DNA of 10,024 bases, taken from positions 1 through 10,024 of the forward strand of contig JADFVX010000139.1 in NCBI GenBank assembly GCA_015222755.1, in the 5' to 3' direction. The position numbers were made by a program, and so were the translations under genes. Numbering within the stretch: position 1 is the first letter of the stretch; each line of letters starts with the position of its first letter. Shown one piece after another: positions 5,671 through 10,024 of this stretch. This DNA comes from Pseudomonadota bacterium (GTDB lineage: Bacteria; Desulfobacterota; JADFVX01). Under the pieces are notes generated by a model. That model was not told the DNA's origin, made no database searches, and saw only the letters and a list, made by a program, of their open reading frames with translations.

Positions 5671-6765
5671 ATGTCAGAGATAAAAAAGACAACACTTAAC
5701 GCCATACACAAGGGTTTGGGGGCCAGGATGGTCCCCTTCGCAGGCTGGGAGATGCCTGTACAGTACAGCGGTGTAATCGATGAGCACAGGGCGGTGCGTG
5801 AGGCGGCAGGTCTCTTTGATGTAAGCCATATGGGTGAGATCGATGTAAGGGGGCCTCATGCCCTCGACTTTGTACAGCTTGTAACTACCAACGACGCATC
5901 ACGCCTTGAAATAGGACAGGCCCAGTATTCCCTTATATGCTACCCTACGGGCGGCATGGTTGACGATACCATCGTCTACAGGATGGGAGATCATCACTAC
6001 ATGCTCTGCGTCAATGCATCCAATGTCGAAAAGGACTATAGCTGGCTGAAGGAGCAGCTCCTAGGCGAGCATGAGGCACAGGTGACAAACGTAAGCAACA
6101 GCTACGCCCAGATAGCCCTGCAGGGGCCTAAGGCTATGGATATTATCAACAGTCTCTGTGGCAGGGATCTGACTGAAATCCCCTATTTCTGTTTCGATTT
6201 CGCCGAACTTGCCGGGGCAGAACTTATGGTATCCCGTACAGGTTATACCGGTGAGGACGGTGTCGAGCTCTACCTTCCACCTGAAGATGCTCCACGCCTC
6301 TGGGAGGCCATAATGGATGCCGGCAAGGACGAGGGGATAAAACCGGTGGGCCTTGGCGCCCGGGACACCCTCAGGCTGGAGATGAAGTATTCCCTTTACG
6401 GTAACGATATAGATGCCGACACAACGGCGCTGGAGGCAAAGCTCGGCTGGGTGGTCAAATTCAACAAGACCGACTTCATCGGGAAAGAGGCGCTTTTAAA
6501 GCAGCAGGGAGAAGGGATAGGGAAAAAACTGAGCTGTTTCGTCGTCGAAGGGCGCGGTATTCCCCGTCATGGCTACGATATACATATTGATGGGCGGAAG
6601 GTCGGTGTTGTGACAAGCGGCACCATGTCACCATCAATCGGTATCGGTATTGCCATAGGATATGTTGAGGCGGAATTCGACAAGGCAGGGCAGGAGGTAG
6701 ATATCATCATACGTGACAAGGCGGTTACGGCAAAGGTCGTAGCGCCGCCCTTTTATAAAAAATAA
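5671..6765 (+). CDS. gcvT: Glycine cleavage system T protein (aminomethyltransferase)
   Basis: GcvT takes the aminomethyl group held on lipoyl-GcvH, releases NH3 and makes 5,10-methylene-tetrahydrofolate. The protein shows MVPFAGWEMPVQYSG near 20-34, LFDVSHMGEI near 49-57, and GGMVDDTIVYR near 94-104 with the Asp pair that includes the catalytic Asp. SRTGYTGEDGVELY (188-201) and GARDTLRLE (229-237) follow, then the C-terminal barrel domain ending in VVAPPFYKK. From the ATG at 5671 the length is 364 residues, the same as E. coli GcvT. The same frame is open to a GTG at 5653 (adding MDNLLP), but that start has no spaced Shine-Dalgarno. The ATG has only a GGGTGG (5651-5656) 14 nt upstream, so initiation is not certain. 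It is the first gene of the gcv operon, 18 bp before gcvH. Confidence 0.95.
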   Translation: MSEIKKTTLNAIHKGLGARMVPFAGWEMPVQYSGVIDEHRAVREAAGLFDVSHMGEIDVRGPHALDFVQLVTTNDASRLEIGQAQYSLICYPTGGMVDDTIVYRMGDHHYMLCVNASNVEKDYSWLKEQLLGEHEAQVTNVSNSYAQIALQGPKAMDIINSLCGRDLTEIPYFCFDFAELAGAELMVSRTGYTGEDGVELYLPPEDAPRLWEAIMDAGKDEGIKPVGLGARDTLRLEMKYSLYGNDIDADTTALEAKLGWVVKFNKTDFIGKEALLKQQGEGIGKKLSCFVVEGRGIPRHGYDIHIDGRKVGVVTSGTMSPSIGIGIAIGYVEAEFDKAGQEVDIIIRDKAVTAKVVAPPFYKK

Positions 6766-6783
6766 GTTAATCAGGAGAAAAAG

Positions 6784-7170
6784 ATGGAGTTTCCCGACGG
6801 TCTGAAATTTACTAAAGAACATGAGTGGATTCGTGTCGATGGCAATGTTGCCCAGATCGGCATTACCGATTATGCACAGGAGGCACTGGGCGATATCGTC
6901 TTTCTGGAGCTTCCAGAAAGCGGGATCCACTTCAATCATGGAGATACCTTTGGTGTTGTGGAGTCAGTAAAAGCCGTCTCCGACCTCTACAGCCCATTGA
7001 CCGGTACAGTAGCGGAGATAAACGAGTCCCTTGTAGATGCACCTGAGGGGATAAACGAACATCCCTACGACGACGGCTGGATGATATCCATAGAACTAGA
7101 TAATGACTCTGAGCTTGATGAACTGATGGATGTGGAAGCATACCGTAAGTACGTCGAGGAAATATCCTGA
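6784..7170 (+). CDS. gcvH: Glycine cleavage system H protein (lipoyl carrier)
   Basis: This 128-residue carrier shuttles the aminomethyl and dihydrolipoyl groups between the P, T and L proteins. The lipoylation site is K63 in GVVESVKAVSDLYSP (57-71), inside the biotinyl/lipoyl-like fold. FTKEHEWIRVDG (9-20), IGITDYAQEALGDIVFLELP (25-44) and the tail segment NEHPYDDGWM are typical of the family, as is the length. The ATG has a clear AGGAG at 6773-6777, 6 nt upstream. Lipoyl ligase or LipA/LipB is needed for function and is not in the window. The stop TGA is followed after one base by the proposed TTG start of gcvPA. Confidence 0.97.
   Translation: MEFPDGLKFTKEHEWIRVDGNVAQIGITDYAQEALGDIVFLELPESGIHFNHGDTFGVVESVKAVSDLYSPLTGTVAEINESLVDAPEGINEHPYDDGWMISIELDNDSELDELMDVEAYRKYVEEIS
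7156..7160 (+). promoter_or_regulatory. Ribosome binding site supporting the gcvPA TTG start
   Basis: GAGGA at 7156-7160, inside the last codons of gcvH, lies 11 nt before the TTG at 7172. The ATG at 7130 in the same frame has no comparable site and would overlap gcvH by 41 bp. Confidence 0.5.
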
Positions 7171-7171
7171 T

Positions 7172-8518
7172 TTGAGGTACATCCCCGCTACAGACGCCGA
7201 CCTTAAGGCGATGATGGACGCTTCTGGTATCGCTTCCGACGACGAGCTCTTCGATACTATCCCCGCTGATATTCGGACAAAGGCGGCCTTAAACCTTAGC
7301 GGGCCAATGGACGAGCTTCGCCTGCGTCGCCATATGAAGACGCTTAGTGAGCGTAACACCGATGCAGGCGGTGTGCCGAGCTTCCTCGGCGCGGGGACAT
7401 ACAACCACTTCATACCCTCCGTTGTGGATCATATGATCTCACGTTCGGAGTTTTATACCGCATATACACCCTACCAGCCGGAAATAAGCCAGGGTACACT
7501 GCAGGCAATATTTGAATTCCAGACCCTTGTCTGCCAGCTTACAGGCCTCGATGCAGCCAACGCCTCCATGTATGATGGAGCCAGCGCACTGGCCGAGGCT
7601 GTGCTTATGGCGGCGCGTATAAAGAAGAAGGCCCATAAGATATTTATCTCAAAGGCCATGCATCCCGAGTACCGGGCGGTAGCGCGTACCTACACCAACG
7701 ATCTGGACATAGAGATAGTAGAGATACCTTTTGATAAGGCGGGCAAAACAGACCTTGACTGGTTAAAAGGTCAAATAGATGACGATACGGCGGCAGTAGC
7801 GCTACAATATCCAAACTTCTTCGGAGTAGTCGAAGATATGGAGGGCTTTTCTGCTGTCATAAAAGCCAAGGGTGCCCTATTTATAACTGCAACTACGGAG
7901 CCTGTGGCTCTGGGCCTGCTTCGCCCTCCCGGTGATTTCGGCGTTGATATAGCCGTGGCGGAAGGGCAATCGCTGGGCAACGCTGTCAATTTCGGCGGCC
8001 CCCATGTGGGTCTCTTTGCCGTACGAGAGGCGCACATCCGCAATATGCCGGGGCGTATAGTCGGGGAGACGCTGGACCAGGAAGGGCAGCGCGGCTACGT
8101 CCTGACTCTCTCAACGCGGGAGCAGCATATCAGGCGTGAAAAGGCGACCTCCAACATATGCTCCAACCAGTCACTCTGCGCCCTTGCATTTACTATTCAT
8201 CTTTCACTGCTCGGCAGAAAGGGCTTCAGGGAACTTGCCTCCACGAACCTTTCGCTAGCTGAATATGCAAAAAAACAGCTTGTAGCCATAAAGGGTCTGT
8301 CGCTCGCCTTCGACTCACCCACCTTTAACGAGTTTGTAATAAAGTCCGAAGCCCTGTCGGCTGAGGCCTTAAATGCAAAACTGCTCGATGCCGCTATAAT
8401 CGGCGGTCTGTCTCTGGCCGGCTTTTACCCTGAGCTTGATAATGCCATGCTCCTCTGCATGACAGAGATGTGTACGAAAGAGGATATAGACAGGCTGGCG
8501 GAGGTGCTCAGTGGATAA
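7172..8518 (+). CDS. gcvPA: Glycine dehydrogenase (decarboxylating) subunit 1
   Basis: This is the N-terminal-half subunit of the two-part P protein. With GcvPB it forms the PLP-dependent glycine decarboxylase that releases CO2 and loads the aminomethyl group onto lipoyl-GcvH. The subunit has the PLP-enzyme fold but no catalytic lysine. Diagnostic segments are PSFLGAGTYNHF (69-80), RSEFYTAYTPYQPEISQG (91-108), SMYDGASALAEA (132-143), and a C-terminal stretch with STREQHIRREKATSNICSNQ. I chose TTG 7172 because it yields 448 residues starting M-RYIP, matching the B. subtilis subunit (448 residues, MKHRYLP start). The ATG at 7130 would add 14 residues of no family resemblance. The gene starts one base after gcvH stops and overlaps gcvPB by 8 bp, so translational coupling on both sides is likely. 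Confidence 0.95.
   Translation: MRYIPATDADLKAMMDASGIASDDELFDTIPADIRTKAALNLSGPMDELRLRRHMKTLSERNTDAGGVPSFLGAGTYNHFIPSVVDHMISRSEFYTAYTPYQPEISQGTLQAIFEFQTLVCQLTGLDAANASMYDGASALAEAVLMAARIKKKAHKIFISKAMHPEYRAVARTYTNDLDIEIVEIPFDKAGKTDLDWLKGQIDDDTAAVALQYPNFFGVVEDMEGFSAVIKAKGALFITATTEPVALGLLRPPGDFGVDIAVAEGQSLGNAVNFGGPHVGLFAVREAHIRNMPGRIVGETLDQEGQRGYVLTLSTREQHIRREKATSNICSNQSLCALAFTIHLSLLGRKGFRELASTNLSLAEYAKKQLVAIKGLSLAFDSPTFNEFVIKSEALSAEALNAKLLDAAIIGGLSLAGFYPELDNAMLLCMTEMCTKEDIDRLAEVLSG
8500..8505 (+). promoter_or_regulatory. Ribosome binding site of gcvPB
   Basis: GGAGGT at 8500-8505 sits 5 nt before the GTG at 8511, inside the last codons of gcvPA. It is the best-matched Shine-Dalgarno in the operon and supports the GTG start. 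Confidence 0.7.
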
Positions 8519-9998
8519 CAATAAACTTTTCAGCCATACAGAGCCCGTCATATTCGAGCGTGGTTCCAGCGGACGTGACGGCGCCTCTACGCCTGCTGCT
8601 GACGTTGAAGCAGTCGATGTGAAGTCCGTACTGCCTGCATCCATGATCCGTGATGAGATATCCGATCTGCCCGATCTCAGCGAGGTGGAGGTTGTACGCC
8701 ACTTCACTCGTCTTTCACAGCTCAACTACGGCGTAGACAGCGGGTTCTATCCGCTTGGCTCATGCACAATGAAATATAATCCAAAGATAAACGAAGATGT
8801 CTGCCGCTTCCCCGGCTTTACGGGCTCTCATCCCTACCAGCCGGAAACGCTCTCCCAGGGGAACCTGCAGCTTATGTATGAACTACAGGATATGATGGGC
8901 GAGATAAGCGGACTGCCGAAGGTAACGCTCCAGCCCGCTGCCGGGGCGCAGGGCGAGATGACTGGAATGATGATGATCCGCGCCTATCACGAGGCGAACG
9001 GCAATGCCAGGAAGAAGGTCCTTATCCCCGATACGGCCCACGGCACCAACCCGGCAACTTCAGCGCTCTGCGGCTATAGCGTTGTTCCCGTAAAGTCGAA
9101 CGAGCGGGGGATCATCGATGCAGAGGCGATCCATGAGCTTATGGACGAGGATGTGGCGGCCCTCATGCTTACAAACCCGAACACCCTCGGGCTTTTTGAG
9201 GAGAACATCGTCGAGATCGCAAAGATCATCCATGATAAGGGCGGCCTTATCTACTGCGACGGCGCCAATATGAACGCACTTATGGGTGTAGGCAAACCCG
9301 GTGATATGGGTGTCGATGTCCTCCATATAAACCTGCACAAGACCTTCTCCACGCCCCACGGCGGCGGCGGCCCCGGTTCCGGCCCTGTCTGCGTGACCGA
9401 GCAGCTTGCAGACTACCTGCCAGTACCTGTAGTAGAAAAAGATGGTAAAAAATACAGCCTAAACTTCGATCTCCCCAAGACTATAGGCCGCGTAAAGGCC
9501 TTCTACGGCAACTTCGGAGTCCTCGTCCGTGCCTATGCCTACATACTCACCATGGGGGCCGAGGGCCTTGCACGTGTCAGCAAAACAGCGGTGGTTAATG
9601 CAAACTATATCCGTGAAAGGCTTAAAGGTCACTACGACCTTGCCTACGATACCCCCTCCATGCACGAGGCCGTATTCAGCGACAAGTTGCAGGCGCCCCA
9701 GGGCATAAAGACCCTCGATATAGCCAAACGCCTTATCGACTATGGTTTCCATCCCCCCACTATCTACTTCCCCCTTGTGGTACACGGCGCGCTCATGATA
9801 GAGCCGACGGAGACGGAAGGACGACGCACACTGGATGCCTTCTGTGACGCCATGATCGCTATTGCCGGAGAGGCGAAGACAGAGCCTGACCTGCTGAAAA
9901 ACGCCCCCAGCAATGCGAAGTTTCGGAGACTGGACGAGGTAAAGGCGGCAAGGGACCCTAAGCTGCGCTGGCGGCCAAGGGCACAAGGGCTGGCTTAA
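8511..9998 (+). CDS. gcvPB: Glycine dehydrogenase (decarboxylating) subunit 2
   Basis: This 495-residue catalytic subunit of the two-part P protein binds pyridoxal phosphate and decarboxylates glycine. The PLP lysine is K277 in INLHKTFSTPHGGGGPGSGP (273-292). YCDGANMNA (248-256) carries the aspartate D250 expected to contact the PLP ring nitrogen, and PDTAHGTNPATSA (173-185) and PLGSCTMKYNPK (81-92) are family hallmarks. HPYQPETLSQGNLQ (107-120) mirrors the YQPEISQG block of GcvPA, a trace of the ancient relation between the two halves. The length is about that of the bacterial subunit 2. The GTG start overlaps the gcvPA stop by 8 bp and has a strong GGAGGT in front. No terminator follows; the operon appears to continue past the window. 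Confidence 0.97.
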   Translation: MDNNKLFSHTEPVIFERGSSGRDGASTPAADVEAVDVKSVLPASMIRDEISDLPDLSEVEVVRHFTRLSQLNYGVDSGFYPLGSCTMKYNPKINEDVCRFPGFTGSHPYQPETLSQGNLQLMYELQDMMGEISGLPKVTLQPAAGAQGEMTGMMMIRAYHEANGNARKKVLIPDTAHGTNPATSALCGYSVVPVKSNERGIIDAEAIHELMDEDVAALMLTNPNTLGLFEENIVEIAKIIHDKGGLIYCDGANMNALMGVGKPGDMGVDVLHINLHKTFSTPHGGGGPGSGPVCVTEQLADYLPVPVVEKDGKKYSLNFDLPKTIGRVKAFYGNFGVLVRAYAYILTMGAEGLARVSKTAVVNANYIRERLKGHYDLAYDTPSMHEAVFSDKLQAPQGIKTLDIAKRLIDYGFHPPTIYFPLVVHGALMIEPTETEGRRTLDAFCDAMIAIAGEAKTEPDLLKNAPSNAKFRRLDEVKAARDPKLRWRPRAQGLA

Positions 9999-10010
9999 TT
10001 AATTATAAAA

Positions 10011-10016
10011 AGGGAG
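10011..10016 (+). promoter_or_regulatory. Ribosome binding site of a next gene beyond the window
   Basis: AGGGAG lies 12 nt after the gcvPB stop, and the window ends 8 nt later with no start codon yet. This places a probable start codon at or just after the right edge. No hairpin terminator lies between gcvPB and this site, so the next gene is probably in the same operon. Its identity cannot be seen. Confidence 0.45.
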
Positions 10017-10024
10017 ACAGAAAA

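Noticed and set aside
9459..9986. 175-codon minus-strand open frame inside gcvPB
   Set aside because: It lies wholly inside a strongly conserved gene on the other strand and its translation shows no family resemblance, so it is a shadow of gcvPB codon bias.
1..10024. CRISPR array, insertion sequence, tRNA, rRNA or phage genes
   Set aside because: No regularly spaced repeats, transposase or integrase motifs, or tRNA-like cloverleaf sequences were seen on either strand. The window is filled by conserved metabolic and RNA-modification genes.

Overview
The window reads as ordinary chromosomal DNA from a bacterium of mid-range GC. The organism cannot be named from the sequence. The glycine decarboxylase is split into two subunits (gcvPA and gcvPB), an arrangement found in Firmicutes, Thermotogae, many Desulfobacterota and Nitrospirota and some archaea, but not in Escherichia coli. 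The frequent ATA and AGG codons, a U32 'peptidase' and a radical SAM protein would suit an anaerobic or microaerophilic Desulfobacterota or Nitrospirota-like lineage; that placement is inference. I see no insertion sequence, integrase, prophage gene, CRISPR array, tRNA or rRNA.

Left part (1-2300). The window opens inside the C-terminal end of an NAD(P)H-hydrate dehydratase (nnrD, + strand), a metabolite-repair enzyme. After a gene-free gap of about 180 bp comes rlmD on the minus strand, an iron-sulfur, TRAM-domain 23S rRNA uracil-5-methyltransferase. A 161-bp divergent region with two inverted repeats and a promoter candidate separates rlmD from gloA (+ strand, glyoxalase I).

Middle part (2300-5560). 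gloA converges on a 608-residue U32-family protein (minus strand) of the kind now linked to 23S rRNA hydroxylation (RlhA-like). Their stop codons are only 11 bp apart. Divergent from the U32 gene is a 437-residue radical SAM protein whose substrate I cannot name. It has no visible Shine-Dalgarno and may be translated from a leaderless mRNA.

Right part (5560-10024). A sigma70-like promoter and a short hairpin-bearing leader precede the glycine cleavage operon gcvT-gcvH-gcvPA-gcvPB. Together these encode the T, H and two-part P proteins that oxidise glycine to CO2, NH3 and methylene-tetrahydrofolate, or run in reverse. The L protein (dihydrolipoyl dehydrogenase) and the lipoylation genes are not in the window. 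A Shine-Dalgarno at the right edge suggests that another gene of the operon starts just beyond it.

No clearly new multi-gene system is visible. The best lead is the orphan radical SAM protein. Smaller leads are the inverted repeats in front of gloA, the chain of TTG and GTG starts in the gcv operon, and the absence of a glycine riboswitch there.
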